DNA of 64,000 nt from Diphasiastrum complanatum (GCA_029204225.1 CM055100.1:57232755-57296754); one strand, 5' to 3'; positions 1 to 12,902 are shown, counted from the first letter of the stretch. Notes: generated from the sequence alone by a model not told the origin. A program made the numbers and translations.

Positions 1-251
1 ATTTGGTTTTATTTTTTTAGATTTTGTCATAGTTGCGGTTTGCACATGTCCCGATTCAGTCTTTTTTGGTACTGCTTTAGTGTTGTACACCATTTGGTAG
101 TATTACTCCAGTAGTCAGGTACTAATTTTAAAATTTTGTACTATTTTTGTGTTGGTTAAAACTCTTGAATACAAAAGAATGGTACTACAATAACTTATCG
201 TGTACATGATTCTGATCCTCCTGACTACATAATTAGGTTCTTTTATAGTAA
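1..251. other. AT-rich unassigned sequence
   Basis: No gene is visible. The stretch has several short GGTAC or GTACC-like words; similar words recur at about 1,660-1,870, on the other side of the retroelement end at 270-1,596. It may be old repeat DNA. Confidence 0.3.
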
Positions 252-269
252 GTGTCTCATTTTTTATCT

Positions 270-1133
270 TCTTATGTAGATTGTATGCAAGTGGATATTG
301 GTTCTCATGGTTTTCATGCTGAAAAAGGAAGTAATGGATCTGAAAGAAAAAGTTTGTTCAATGACTTGATGGTCAAGAGAAAGATCAAGAGGTTGGTCTC
401 AAAGGGCTTCAACAACACAAAAGGAAAGGTGGCAATTTGGAGCTAGTCAAGAGCATCAAAGGAGGGCCATTAGGCAAAGATGTTCTGGATTTGTTTTGTA
501 GGAGTCTCTAAACTCAAGTAAGGTCAAAGGAGCAGCAAGGAAGTGTTGTTCAAGCTTACTTTACTTGTTCTATCTCATGTTTGAGCTATTTCATGTGAAT
601 GTGTGCAAATTGTCAAAAGTAGCTACATTTCTTGCAATATCTTGTTGTTGGAGTTGTACTAGCATTCTTGGCTAGTTTTGCTAATGGAAGTGGAGCTTTT
701 GAAGGTTCATTATGTCATTCATGGACAGGTCATCAAGTGTTGATGATATCTTGTGGCAATATGGCAATGGAGCTCATTCATGGAGTTAAGATGGAGACAT
801 ATCAAGAAAGGACAAAATTGGAGGAGACAAGCAAGCAAATGGTCATCACTCACATTTATTGTTTGGTAGCTATAATTTTCCAGAGAGTTTAAAGTTTGAA
901 ACATGAGGAATCATTTCATTCACATTCTATTTGGTTCTTCATGTTCTACTTATATCTTGATGTGTAAAATTGATGTAAAAATAGTGAAGCATCCAATTTG
1001 GACACTATTTTCTATATCAATTATGAAAGATTTAGAACCTTAGAAAGGAGATCTATAATTAGGATGGAGATCATTCTAAAGTTGGATCAAAGTAGTATGA
1101 TTAAAACTATGCCAAAAATAGCTGAAGAGGGAG
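270..1133 (+). mobile_element. 3' internal region of a copia-like non-autonomous retroelement, copy 1
   Basis: From about 283 this stretch matches 10,080-10,719 base for base over long runs; for example, both encode MQVDIGSHG followed by a similar charged segment. Parts also match the reverse strand of 32,560-33,430 inside the intact element at 31,923-37,799. It ends in a purine tract (GAAGAGGGAG, 1124-1133) directly before an LTR starting TGTGAGAGATT. No intact open reading frame remains; the 86-codon frame at 632-892 and the 64-codon frame at 252-446 are pieces of the decayed region. The 5' part of the element lies outside the window or is lost. Confidence 0.7.
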
Positions 1134-1596
1134 TGTGAGAGATTTCAACAAGTTTAGTCATATTTTGGTAAATTGTCAATTAAGGCCAAAACTCATTTTA
1201 AACTTAGAGATAAACTTTTTGAAGTTATATTAGTTTAAAATACATTCAATAAACACTTTCTCAAAGTTTGAAAAAGTTGGTAGTCGAGTTTGAGAGAGAT
1301 TCAAATTTGAACTTTGGGTACATGAATCTAATCCCAAAATAGTAGGGTTTTTCATATTGGAGGAAAACCCAAGTGGCAAAGTAGGGTTTGGACCTGCTAT
1401 ATATTGTTGTAACTATCTTGCAATTCTATGTGTAGAATGCTCATATTTTGCTATTTTCGGTTCCACACTGTGTTTGCATCTCATTTTGTATGTAGATGCT
1501 GATTTTTCTACATTGGCAGGATCATTGGTTTGCTCTTTTTTGTAACCAAAGATCAAGGACATGGATTCGATCTTGAATTATCTGAAATCCTTCACA
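1134..1596 (+). repeat. 3' LTR of copia-like family (copy 1)
   Basis: It starts TGTGAGAGATTTC right after a polypurine tract and ends CTTCACA, the expected inverted TG..CA termini. It aligns with the LTR at 10,720-11,366 but has two internal deletions, making it 463 bp against 647 bp. Confidence 0.75.
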
Positions 1597-1900
1597 AAAA
1601 ATAACCGCAGAAGCAAAAGGTAAAATCAGACATTACCAAAAACTACCCTCACGATTTTGAAGGAGCATATAAACAATACCAATTATTTGTACATAGTACC
1701 AAAATAGAGGCAATAGGTACCAAACATTAAGAATTGATATCCAAAATAGTTTGAAATAGTTCCATCTTGGTGCTAAAATAGTACCAAAATGTACTAAAAT
1801 TTAGGCAATTGGTAATAACAACACGAAATACTAGTAGAAAGTACCACAAAAGTATTGATAATTTATTTTGCCGATATTGCTGAATACATGGTTGTTAGTT
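1597..1900. other. AT-rich sequence with repeated GTACC words
   Basis: No coding signal is seen. The motif TAGTACCAAAAT and variants recur several times. It may be a decayed repeat. Confidence 0.3.
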
Positions 1901-1904
1901 AATT

Positions 1905-2154
1905 GAGCTCATTTGTACCACCAAAACATGCTTTAGCCCCATTAATGGACTAGATTCAAATGTCTCCACATTCAAACTTGAATCTCTAAAACTCGTGTAC
2001 TACACTTTTTCACACTTTCAAAAAGTGTTTATTCAAATGACTTTAGACTAATTAACTTAGAAAAGTCAAACTCCAAGTCTAATATGAAAATTGGCCTCAA
2101 TTGCCAAATATACAAATATGACCAAAATAGCAAAACTAGTTGAAATTTCTCACA
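1905..2154 (-). repeat. LTR fragment, reverse orientation
   Basis: Read on the minus strand it starts at 2154 with TGTGAGAAATTTCAACTAG and continues with sequence resembling the LTRs at 1134 and 10,720 (the inner words GTCATATTT and CAATTGAGGCC are shared). It faces the LTR that starts at 2210, only 55 bp away. The distal end is unclear. Confidence 0.55.
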
Positions 2155-2209
2155 AGAACATCACTTGGTGTATTGTCAAAGTCTATGCTAAAACTAATTG
2201 AAGAGGGAG

Positions 2210-2999
<790 letters not shown>

Positions 3000-3029
3000 A
3001 ACTTACTAGATGTCCATCCTTAAATACTT

Positions 3030-4615
3030 TTCTATTTTATTTGTAATCTCTATCTCCTCTTTTGAGAAAAACCTAAGGTTGTCTAGAGATAGGTTGACTA
3101 ACAATAATAAGTCTATTTTGTTGTCTACTGATCTATAAGGTGGTAAACCATTTGGTGATGCAGTTGGAAAGACATCTTAAAATTGATCTGATTTTTATTG
3201 TTTGTTTCTAATCTAAAGCTACTATGTTTGGAATTGCAAAGAATTCAAAACTGTTTAGATACATTTCAAAAACTTCCATTATAGATATTGCAAATATAGA
3301 AAAGCTTCATATTGCGAATCATCAAATGCCTCAATTATATTAAATATAAAAATCATGTTTTGATGGATGAAAAGAATTACTTTCAAAAAATGTAACTACT
3401 TTATCACCCTCCTTGAAAGTGAGAACATGCTTCTCAAAATCAATTGTAAGGCAAGGTGATTTAGTACATAATCATTCATAGCCAATCCATACATGCCAAG
3501 TTCAAAACATGAACATTAACTAATTCTCTGTGATCTTGAATCATAATTGGGAAATTCAGCACTTAACATCCCAAGTCTCCAACTCGGCTCCTAAATCTAG
3601 ATGAATTTTGTATATGTGGTTGCTAGCTTCAGTTGTCGAGTTGCATTTCTACGCAAGATGAGAATCAATCAAGTTATGAGTTGAACCACTATCCAACAAA
3701 TTATTACTTCTTGATTGAATGACTATGAATTTTAATGAAATAAATCATGAGTCAAGAAAGAAAAGCACTAAAAAACCATTCACACTCACAATTATCCAAG
3801 TTAATTTTCAAATTTTACTTTTCCTTCAAGGATCTTGATTGTTTATGTCACACAAATTTCTTTCTTTCCGATAAAATCTCACCACATGCCCAAGCTTGTT
3901 GCAAACATAGCAAAAATTTGTTTTTTAGCCTTAATCTAAATAATAAGTTTCTTCTTTTCTTCTTTACTGGTTTCGATGCCAATTCTTCCAATTTGTCAAA
4001 TATTTCAAAGCTCGGTCTAGACCTTCTTCTTCTCCTTCTTGGTTTTAGAGGTAGATGAAATTTGTTGAAATTGCTTGCCACAACCACGGAATCATATGCT
4101 TTCACAATTCGACAAACAGCCTTGAGGTTCCAAAGAAATTTCTTCTACAGTCATTCTAATAATCGATAGAGGAAACTTATGGACAAAACTTCCATAATGA
4201 ATTTTAGATCAAATGATGGAACTCAATTTTAGATATCCATAAATTCTGTGGATATAAGAGTCCCAACCCCTTATTATCCATTCTGGAATTCTTGAATTGT
4301 TGATAATAGTCCCGTGATGCTTTTTGAAAACACAACACATCCCAAGTGGTGGGTTTGACCATTAGATCTCTGCCACCAGAAGAAGATGTGCCACAAAGAA
4401 ACAAAATCGCACTCTCAATTTTTTCTCCTCATGCGAGAAGAGAGAACCTTCTATCGGTAGGTCATACAACTTCGGGTTAACAGTCTTCAAGGGAATGGAA
4501 TTACCAACGAATTGGTGGTAGGAATAGATTTGGAGGGACGGTTTGGTAACAATAAGGAAACATGATGAAGGGTTGGTGGTGGGAGGGTGAAGAAATGATA
4601 GTTCTACAGTTGCAG
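3030..4615 (-). pseudogene. Ty3/gypsy gag-protease relic
   Basis: On the minus strand this decayed stretch follows the same order as the gypsy element at 48.2-51.3 kb. It has a gag segment near 4,204-4,404 containing VKPTTWD, a KAYDSVVVAS segment at 3,848-4,105, the protease region at about 3,390-3,740, and the stub where protease runs into RT at about 3,040-3,160. Frames are broken many times and no RT, RNase H or integrase follows. The family's gag and protease make the capsid and mature it; this copy cannot. The solo LTR at 4,621-5,358 lies at its gag end. Confidence 0.7.
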
Positions 4616-4620
4616 CCTTG

Positions 4621-5358
4621 TGTTGAATTTCACACGTGTGGACTGTCCACTACATGTACTTGTGATCTCCTAAGGTGTGTAGATGCAACCAAGTATCAAG
4701 ACTAGATTGAGATTCAAGATCAATCTTGAATCCTATGGCAAAAACACACTACTACATGCATTCAATCACTTCAACTCTCACTCACATGTGTGAGAAGTAT
4801 TCAAAACATAATCTAAGTAAAAACAAGCTGCTCTCTTCGGGTAGAGAGAGAAAATGCATCATGAGCTCTCGGGTAGAGAGGAGAAAGCTAGAAATCCAAT
4901 AACTCACAAAATCCATGAAATCACCAAATCAATTAGCTTCAAAATGAGGAGTACAATGATACTAGTAGGTCCACGAGATACCACTATGCTTAACTATGAT
5001 TGACCATATTTTGTCACCTCTTGATCCTATTGGATCATTGATCCATGCACCTCTTAATCCTATTGGACTATATTCAAGCACACCTCAATTTCCTATTGGA
5101 CCTCACAAGGTTCCACCTCTAAATCCTATTGGACCTCTTGGAATTCATCAAACAAAAAATTTACACTTGTCTACACTCTAATTGGCAAGTGTTTAGCCTC
5201 TTACTCTATTTTGGCTCAATAGTGGCATTACAAGTGGAAATGCATAATTTGCCATCTATGCCAAATTTATTCCTATCAACATCCTACACCTAGATGCTTG
5301 ATGTAAAAAACATAAGACCCCTATATCTAACATAGATAATCTTTTTCAATTCTTCACA
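4621..5358 (-). mobile_element. Solo LTR flanked by TSD CCTTG
   Basis: The plus strand reads TGTTGAATTTCACACG at the left and CTTCACA at the right, flanked by identical CCTTG at 4616-4620 and 5359-5363. Internal words (TCGGGTAGAGAG, CTCCTAAG) match, in reverse, the solo LTR at 15,672-16,500, so the two belong to one family. No internal region is present, as expected after LTR-LTR recombination. It also contains a short repeat of the word CCTATTGGA at about 5,028-5,135. Confidence 0.85.
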
Positions 5359-5363
5359 CCTTG

Positions 5364-6600
5364 GACCCTTGCAATGTCAGGCTTTGACCACCACGCCGCT
5401 GGATGAAGAGCTTGTTTTATTTGTAGGTTCACGGTTGTCTTCATCTTTTCTTTTTCTGCAGCTCTTTTTTCCTTTGATCCATTATTTTTGGATCTCTTCG
5501 AGGGATTCAACTATCATTGCTCCAGAGAGTTTCTTTTGATCAAGATCGATCTGACTCAACTGTTGCCTAGGTTTTTGTCCTTTCCTCCTCAGCTTCTTTG
5601 CTAATTTATTATGTCTTCTAGCTGCTTTGCCTGCAATGATCTTTTAGGCCACTTCAGTAAGACTATAAAAAACTGGGGATTTCTTAGATGAACATGTGAA
5701 CTAATGATAAAACCAGATGGAAGGAATGGTGGTGGTGGTGGTGACAATGGTAGATGATGTGGGCGATAGGCATGAGAATAGATGCAGATGTTGTGACAAG
5801 AGGGCTAGTTGAAAAAGGAATGGTGGTTGTTGATCTTGTTGATGGTGCTGCTGGCAATGTGGCAGCTCCAGTGGATACAAGCAGATCCACTCTCGCCCCC
5901 CCCCCCCAAAAAAAATAAAAAATTAAATGGTGGGGATGTTGTTGCTGGTAACTATTCATGCTCTTTGCTGTAGTTGACTCGAAGATTAATATGGCAATGT
6001 GGCAATGAGATGCAGGAATTAGCTTTGACGTGATATGTGCTTCGCAAATTTTCAGTATGCTCAAAGATCGTAAACTCTGTGCAAGGTGATCTGAAGATGG
6101 ATAGATGAATGGAAATGTGTTCTTGATATGCTCTATGGAAGACTCTCATGCAGTAGCTATTTCTCACATCAAAATCAATCACACACTAGGAATGAAGAGA
6201 AACAAGGAAATAAATGAACTGTACAGTGAGAACTATATAACACTTGTCGAACAAAACTTGCATTCATCAACATTGAAATTCACCTTGACAATTGCAATGT
6301 CCCATTTTTTTTGTAGAGTAATGAGACTTACTCTGATATGCCTTGTCAAAAACAAGGCAAGGCTGGTGACACTAAAATCTACCATCATTGACAGCATATA
6401 CTGTAGGATATGGCTTGAAATACATAGAAGGAGAAGGTACTATTCCCATTAGTATCCTTCAGATCATGAGATTCATAAATGAACCTCTGTTTAGAAATTT
6501 GATTTCTCAAATTTGGTTCATGATATGCAATTAGTGGAAATCTCATCAGAATGTGGAAAGACATATAGATTTGAGGTTGCATAAGTGTAGTGAAAATGTC
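5364..6600. other. No recognisable gene; simple-sequence patches
   Basis: There is a GGT/GGTGAC-rich patch near 5,722-5,750 (the source of a His-rich false frame) and a C-run followed by an A-run at 5,887-5,915. Reading frames of 115-126 codons here have no recognisable domains and overlap on opposite strands. Confidence 0.4.
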
Positions 6601-6818
6601 AATCCGATGGGGAGGGTGCTCTTTTTTGAGAATAATAGCAGATGACGGAATATCGGTTTTCTATACGTCTTGCAATAACTCATTTCATATAATGTCTATG
6701 TCCGATTTTGATCGGGTGAATGTCGTGGTGATGTAGAAGTTTTCAAGGAACTTCTCGATTGAGCAGCAGGTTTAACTATTGGTTGCTATGGTGCTCATGC
6801 AGTGTTGTCGTGAGGATC

Positions 6819-7540
6819 CTACCATGATTCATAACTGACATGGTGGACAGGTAGGATCTTACTTGGTTGTTTCGGATAGGCTTTGAAACTATGTTTTCTA
6901 ACACAGTCGGGACACTCAGTGTGGTACTTGGTCTTGACTGGACAATCAACCATGAAGTGGTCGGTTTTACCACAGATGAAACATCTGTTGTTCATTGGCC
7001 CTTGCGTAATGGCATAACCATCTTGTATGGAGAGTGGTTCTGGAATTTCAGGTGGGTATTCATGATAAGTCAAGGAATGTCTAGGTGGGTATTCATGATA
7101 AGTCAGTAGGATGCGTAGCCCAGCAATATGGGCACCATATTGGTTTTTGTCTATAAGGTAACTGTGTAGGGTTTGGCTGACTAGGCATACTGCGTTGGAT
7201 AGACTTTAGGGTATTTTGAAACTCATTGGTGAGTTTCTCCCATTTGTAGTTGATGTTGCTGATTAAGCAACTCCAACTGTGATTTCCAAAGCTGATCTCG
7301 AGTGTTCTCGATCGGCTTCGACTCATGGGCAGGAGCACAGAATGCTCTTCTTTCCCTAGACTCATCAACATCTGATCCTTTGTCTTCTTCCTTGATGGCA
7401 TCAGACATAGCTAAATTTAGGCTCATATATTCATCATTGGATTTAAGCTCGCATCTTATCCATCTTGGAAGCCCATTTTTTATCTGCAAAACAGCTAAAG
7501 AACCCTCGCACAGCCAACCCTCGCACAAGAGAACCCTCAC
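6819..7540 (-). pseudogene. Retrotransposon gag relic with zinc knuckles
   Basis: On the minus strand, segments in different frames encode an acidic region, then WCPYCWATHPTDLS, a duplicated YHEYPP motif, and a classical CCHC knuckle CFICGKTDHFMVDCP followed by a second Cys pair (CPDC). This layout is typical of plant gypsy gag nucleocapsid proteins that bind the RNA genome. At least one frameshift separates the CPYC segment (7,093-7,401) from the CCHC segment (6,819-7,073). No protease or RT follows. The exact lineage is not certain. Confidence 0.6.
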
Positions 7541-7739
7541 AGACTAGATCAGTGGAAAGATCTGCACCAGATCCAATTACTGTTAAAATCTCAGACCAAT
7601 CAGTGCAAGGAGTAAAAAGTTATCAAGGAAAAACCACCGTACAAGCCCTAAATTTCACTTTCGACCAATCAAATTGGTCAGATTATGAACCAATCAAGAG
7701 TAAATTGGTTGTTTGATCAAATGAGTGTGAGCAAGAATG

Positions 7740-8330
7740 AGTTAATCACTCATTGATTTGAAAAATGTGTTTTTCCTTTTGGAGAGACAAATTGTAAGCT
7801 TCTTATGAGAATAAGTGAAACATCCTTGAAGGACACTTATATCCATAAGCAAGTATGTAGCCTCACGAAGTTCAAGATCGCTTGTAATTACAAGATTAGG
7901 AAAATCATGCTTACTTTTGATGGTTTGTGGACTAGTCATTTCAGCATGATAAATCTTGGTAATAGTAGCAAGTACATGTTTTGTGATCTTGATCAATGTG
8001 ATTTTTGCAAGGACATGGGGACATCAGATTTCCTTCAAAGAGAAGCATCGAGATCAAGGAGGAGCAAGTTTTAAGTTCATGCATCTTCACTCAACATGGA
8101 AGAAATCAAGTGCAAAGGTGCAAGGAAGAATCAAGACTTTTAAATTCATCTTCGAGGAGATCAAGATTAAAGAAGCTCTATCTTGGATATGGTGATAGAT
8201 CATGTTATCATTTTTAGGGGCTCATTAGTCATCTTCTAAACCTAAATATTATTCATTTTTGATGTTAAGATTAGGTCTTAGAATTGTATATAGACACATT
8301 ATTGTTTCCAAGGCTAGATTTGAGGAGGAG
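7740..8330 (+). mobile_element. 3' internal remnant of an LTR retroelement
   Basis: This decayed stretch ends in a purine tract (TGAGGAGGAG, 8321-8330) directly followed by an LTR start, so it is the 3' end of an internal region. The short frames across it (70-89 codons) have no domain I recognise. Confidence 0.5.
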
Positions 8331-8995
8331 TGTGAAAAATAGCCTATTTTGGCAAATCTAGCCATGTAGAACTTTGTAAATATTGTGTATACTTGGGTTC
8401 CACACATGGAAGGCCAAGATGCCACGTGGTAATCCACTCCTAATGTAGGTTAGGTCAAGTCAAGAGAGTTGGTCATGTCTATTTGGTGGTCATCCCTACC
8501 TTGTAGGACCTACACCTAAGTTTAAGGTGAAAATTTGACCAACTAGCTACCTACCAAGCATAACTCTAGGATCTAGGCTAGGGTTTCATTTTTGGGCAAG
8601 AAGGGTGAGTTAACTTTTGATTACATGCTGGAAATTCACCTGACTTCAAGAAGGAAGTCGAATTTGCTATGTAATCCAAGCTCCCATGAATATTTTTGGA
8701 GCTCATTGGCAATCTCAAGCTAGTTCACTATGTACATTGAGTTTTTGTGATCCAAATGAAACCAAATCAATTTCTACTTGTTTCTCAGCTTGAAGCCGTG
8801 CTACAGCCTGTAGTACACACTTGTGGGCTCGAATTTCAATGTTGATCAATCCTTTTGATTGTTAATGCTTGTTGTTTGTCAAATTGCCAATCTAGATCAA
8901 CTTTTTGATGACTAGTTTTTTGATAGATTGTTAAGCAAGCATCCAATCACTCTTGTGGATATTTTGTAGATCCATTTATGGTCCTAAAGTACACA
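8331..8995 (+). repeat. LTR (TGTGAAAAATAGCC family)
   Basis: It starts TGTGAAAAATAGCCTATTT after a polypurine tract and ends near AAAGTACACA. The same LTR family occurs at 12,219-12,897, at 43,536-44,226 (reverse) and at 47,411-48,074. Shared landmarks are GGCAAATCTAGCCATG near the start and GATCCATTTATGGTCC near the end. Confidence 0.75.
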
Positions 8996-9700
8996 ATATA
9001 TAGCAAAAGAGAGTGATCAACTTTTTCGCTTTATGGATTTGCTTTTAGAAAGTTAGGAGAGGTTGGCTATCAATAGAGAAGCCTATGGACAACATATATC
9101 CAACCATTCCTTAAAAAAGAGAGGAAAAGAATGTTCTAGCCATAATTTGGTAGATGGTGAAATTTTCCAACAGTTAAGAGTCCTAAAGGAGATAGTCTCC
9201 TTCATGAAGGAATGACAAAGGTGTGCTAAAGAAGCCTAGAGTATAATGAACAAGAACTCAAGCATCATATGGGCATTGTTGGTAAAGATATGCATGTCAA
9301 AATTACTCTTATGAGCATTACCCTTGAGAAAATTCATGCAAGATTTGGAGCCCATTTCAAATTTGGGAAGAAATTTTGTTTTGAAAATTTCAAATTTATT
9401 TTTTAAATCAATAGCAATCAAAGATATCTTACCTTTCACTAAAAATGTAAGCATTATAATTAACCATTTCACATGCATTACTTGTAAAGCTTGATAAAAG
9501 GTTTTACTCACAATAATATGGGTAGTAGAATTAGTCAGTCATGCGCAAGGTGGGTCCAAGTCATGATTTGACATGTTAGAATTTGAAGGCAATTACAAAG
9601 TTGTGGTAAGTATAGAAACAAACACAATAAAGTTTTGCATCAGATTTGCTATTTCTTGGTCAATTGTGCTCGAGTGAGTGGGCGGATGCATGGGTAGTAT
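8996..9700. other. Unassigned, no gene seen
   Basis: AT-rich sequence. A 91-codon minus-strand frame at 9,236-9,511 is Lys/Phe-rich, has no recognisable motif and is not called. Confidence 0.35.
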
Positions 9701-9734
9701 ATGAGTAAATCAAGGTGACTACAAAGATTTTGGG

Positions 9735-10719
9735 ATTGTAGAAGCTGTACTCAAGAGGGCTGGATTTATTAGGTTTGATACTCATCTTCACCTACTCTAC
9801 TTCATGTTGGATGGAAAGTTTGGAATCTATCTTTTGATTTATGATGGTGACATTGGTGGCATTGTTTTCACTAACATTTGTGAAAGATCGAGATCAAGCA
9901 TTGATGAGATCTTGTTGGATCTAGATTATATGTTTGAGAAGGAGTATTTCCAGAGGGTCAAGTCTGAAGATATTCATATCTTTGATATCTTTGATGATCA
10001 AGAGAAAGGTAAGCAAGTGGAAGTGACACACTTTGCTTTACTCACATGTTCTGGAGAATCTTCTTGTGTAGATGATATTATGCAAGTGGATATTGGTTCT
10101 CATGGTTGTCATGCTAGAAAAGAAAGTAATGTATCTAAAAAACAAAGTTTGTTCAATGACTTTGATGGTCAAGTAAATGTGTGCAAATTGTCAAGATATG
10201 GACAAACTAGCTAAATTGTCTTGCAATATCTTATTGTTGGAGTTGTACTAGCATTCTTGGCTAGTTTTTCTAATGAAAATGAAGCTATTGAAGGTTCATT
10301 ATGTCACTCATTCATGGCCAAGTCCTCAAGGCTTGATGGTTTCTTGTGGCAAGATGGAGATGGATGCTCATTCATGGACTTTTATGGTGGAGACATATCA
10401 AGAAAGGACAAAGTTGGAGGAGACAAGCAAGCAAATGCTCATCATCACATTTGTAATTTTCTAGAGAGTTCAGAGTTTGAAACATGGAGGAATCATTTCA
10501 TTCACATTCTATTTGGTTCTTCATGTTCTAGTTACATCTTGATGTGTAAAATTGATGTAAGAAATAGTGAAGCATCCAATTTGGACACTATTCTCTATAT
10601 CAATTATGGAAACTACTTTAGAAAATTAGAAAGGATATCTATACTTAGGATGGAGATCATTCTAAAGTTGGATCAAAGTCGTATGATTAAAACTATGCCA
10701 AAACTAGTTGAAGAGGGAG
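9735..10719 (+). mobile_element. 3' internal region of a copia-like non-autonomous retroelement, copy 2
   Basis: It carries a 136-codon frame (9,804-10,214) and a 167-codon frame (10,221-10,724), both decayed. The first has FDTHLHLLYFMLD just upstream, then YDGD, IVFTN and FEKEYFQR, and is about two-thirds identical by eye over some 65 residues to the minus-strand frame at 33,444-33,719. The second ends exactly at the purine tract GAAGAGGGAG before the LTR. The function of this stretch is unknown. It is not integrase, RT or RNase H. The 5' half of the element is absent. Confidence 0.7.
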
Positions 10720-11366
10720 TGTGAGAGATTTCAACAAGTTTAGTCATATTTTGGTAAATTGTCAATTGAGGCCAAAACTCATTTTAGACTTAGAGATAAC
10801 TTTTTTGAAGTTATATTAGTTTAAAATAAATTCAATAAAAACTTTTTGAAAGTGTGGGAAAGCTGGTAGTCGAGTTTGAGAGAGATACAAATTTGAACTT
10901 TGGGTACATCGAATCTAGTCCCAAAATAGTAGGGTTTTTCATATTGAAGGGGAACCCAACTGGCAAAGTAGGGTTTGGACCTGTTATATATTGTTGTAAA
11001 TCATGGAAAAAAGGATATTCTCTCTTCTCTCTCTCATTTCATCATCATAAATGGTTCTCTTTGGGTTCTACTACTCATTGGTGCACTCTCATGATGTTAT
11101 CTTGCAATTCTATGTGTAGAATGATCATTTATTGCTATTTTCGGTTCCACATGTGTGAAATATAGTAGGGTATTGTAATTGTACAAAAAAAAACTATATT
11201 TAATGTTCTGGCTCATTTTTTATCAGTGTCTCTTTTAGTTTGCATCTCATTTTATATGTAGATGCTAATTTTTCTACATTGGCAGGATTGTTCGATTTGC
11301 TCCTTTTTTAACCAAAAATCAGGGACATGGGAGATTTGGATCTAGAATGATCTGAAATCCCTCACA
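10720..11366 (+). repeat. 3' LTR of copia-like family (copy 2)
   Basis: It starts TGTGAGAGATTTCAAC after the polypurine tract and ends CCCTCACA, giving TG..CA inverted termini. It is the fuller copy (647 bp) of the LTR at 1,134-1,596. Its right end lies inside a minus-strand copia integrase fragment, showing that it inserted into an older element. Confidence 0.8.
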
Positions 11367-11600
11367 ATCTCTACCAACAATCACTTTGTTTGTAGAAGAA
11401 ATGTTAGCCTTGTAGGCTTTACTCACCTCACTATATCCAACAAAAATACCTTTCCTTGAAAATGGATCCTCCTTGGTCCTATCATCAAGAGTAATATTGA
11501 CATAGCATGTGCCTCCAAAAGTTCTATGATTTTCTAGATTTTTGGAATGCACTATCAACAATTTGTGTATTTCACTAGGATCTATGAAGTCTTTGAATAT
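11367..11600 (-). pseudogene. Copia integrase C-terminal fragment
   Basis: The minus-strand frame reads FGGTCYVNITL, then IFVGYSEVSKAYK and KVIVGRD, matching the copia region after the integrase core (RIFGC..., IFLGY..., KVIVSRDV). The frame is cut at the KVIVGRD end by the LTR at 10,720-11,366. It is a short relic with no neighbouring gag or RT of the same orientation. Confidence 0.75.
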
Positions 11601-11629
11601 GCTTGAAGTAGATTTTTTGAAACACAAGG

Positions 11630-12213
11630 GAGTTTTTTTTACTTTGTGCTTGACTAGAAATGATCTTAAATGGAATATGAATGAAGATTGGTAGATCTTG
11701 CAAAGAGAGTTTTGACCATAAAAACTGAAAAATAAACCAAAGTAAATGTTTTTCTTGGAGACTTTTTATTAAGGGATTGATTGTTGATGTGAAATTTAAC
11801 TTTGACTTAACATGTACATATTTTGTGTTGGAAAAGTGAAAAAAAAGTTGAGATCCTTTTATTTATTTTCACTCTTTTCATTTAATATGTGTGTTTAGTT
11901 GGCCATGTGATGGTGAAAATATTGTAGTCGACAAATCTGCACTATTTGTAGATGTTTGTAGCTTTAGGTTGATGTCTAATCTATGGCTTATAGTTGTAAT
12001 ATACATTATGTAGAGAATATGAAAATTTTGATTTTTGATTAAGGTGATGGGTCTTTGCCTTCTCAAGCCATTGTACAATAATAAGTGCATAAGTTTTTGT
12101 GACTTCATTATTAGAGAAACAAAGTGAGAGACTAGATTTTATGATCCAACATAACTTTGCATGGGGACCTATGTTGGAGAGAGAGAGAAAAGAGGAAGTT
12201 GAAAGGTGTCGTA
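11630..12213. other. Unassigned AT-rich sequence
   Basis: No coding domain, LTR end or repeat unit was recognised. Confidence 0.35.
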
Positions 12214-12218
12214 TGTTA

Positions 12219-12897
12219 TGTGAAAAATCGCCTACATTGGCAAATCTAGCCATGTAGAATATTGTACATTTTGTCTATTGTTTGTTGGTTACTTGAATGG
12301 CCAAAGTGCCACTTGTACATACACACCTAAAGTAGGTTACCACGAGTCAAGAGGAGTGGTTGTGTCTATTTGGTAGTGATTCCTACTTTGTAGGATCTAG
12401 ACCATAATTTATGATGAGATTTGTACCTACCATGCACCTACCAAGCATGACTCTTGGATCTAGGCTAGGGTTTTCACATCAGGGCAAGAAAGTGGAGTCT
12501 ACTTCCTTATTACATGCTGGATTTTCACCTAACTTTGCAAAGGAAGTGTGTTTTACTATGTATTCCCATTCTCCATAGTGAGAAGATAGAAACTTTTTGG
12601 AGAAACTCGAGTTTCCTCTCATTGTATGGTGAGTACTCTTGATTTCCAATAAAACCCAGCTTTGGCACTTTGTAAACACTGTCTACAGGCCGTACTACAG
12701 CCTTATTTCCGCACGTGTGGAGTTGGATTATACTATTTGATCAATGCTTTGACTATCTCTACTTGTTTCCTATCAAACTGCTAAACTAGATCTTGTTTTC
12801 TTATGACTAGTTTCTGATAGATTGTTTAACAAGCATACAACCACCTTGTGGATCATTCAAAGATCCATTTATGGTCCTTAGTACTGTACTTTTCACA
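12219..12897 (+). mobile_element. Solo LTR flanked by TSD TGTTA
   Basis: The termini are TGTGAAAAATCG and GTACTTTTCACA, flanked by identical TGTTA at 12,214-12,218 and 12,898-12,902. This is the most complete copy of the LTR family also found at 8,331, 43,536 and 47,411, and it defines the family's true 3' end. No internal sequence is present. Confidence 0.9.
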
Positions 12898-12902
12898 TGT
12901 TA

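Noticed and set aside
5684-6064. 126-codon minus-strand frame with a His run
   Set aside because: It comes from GGT-rich simple sequence and C/A runs, overlaps other frames and has no domain.
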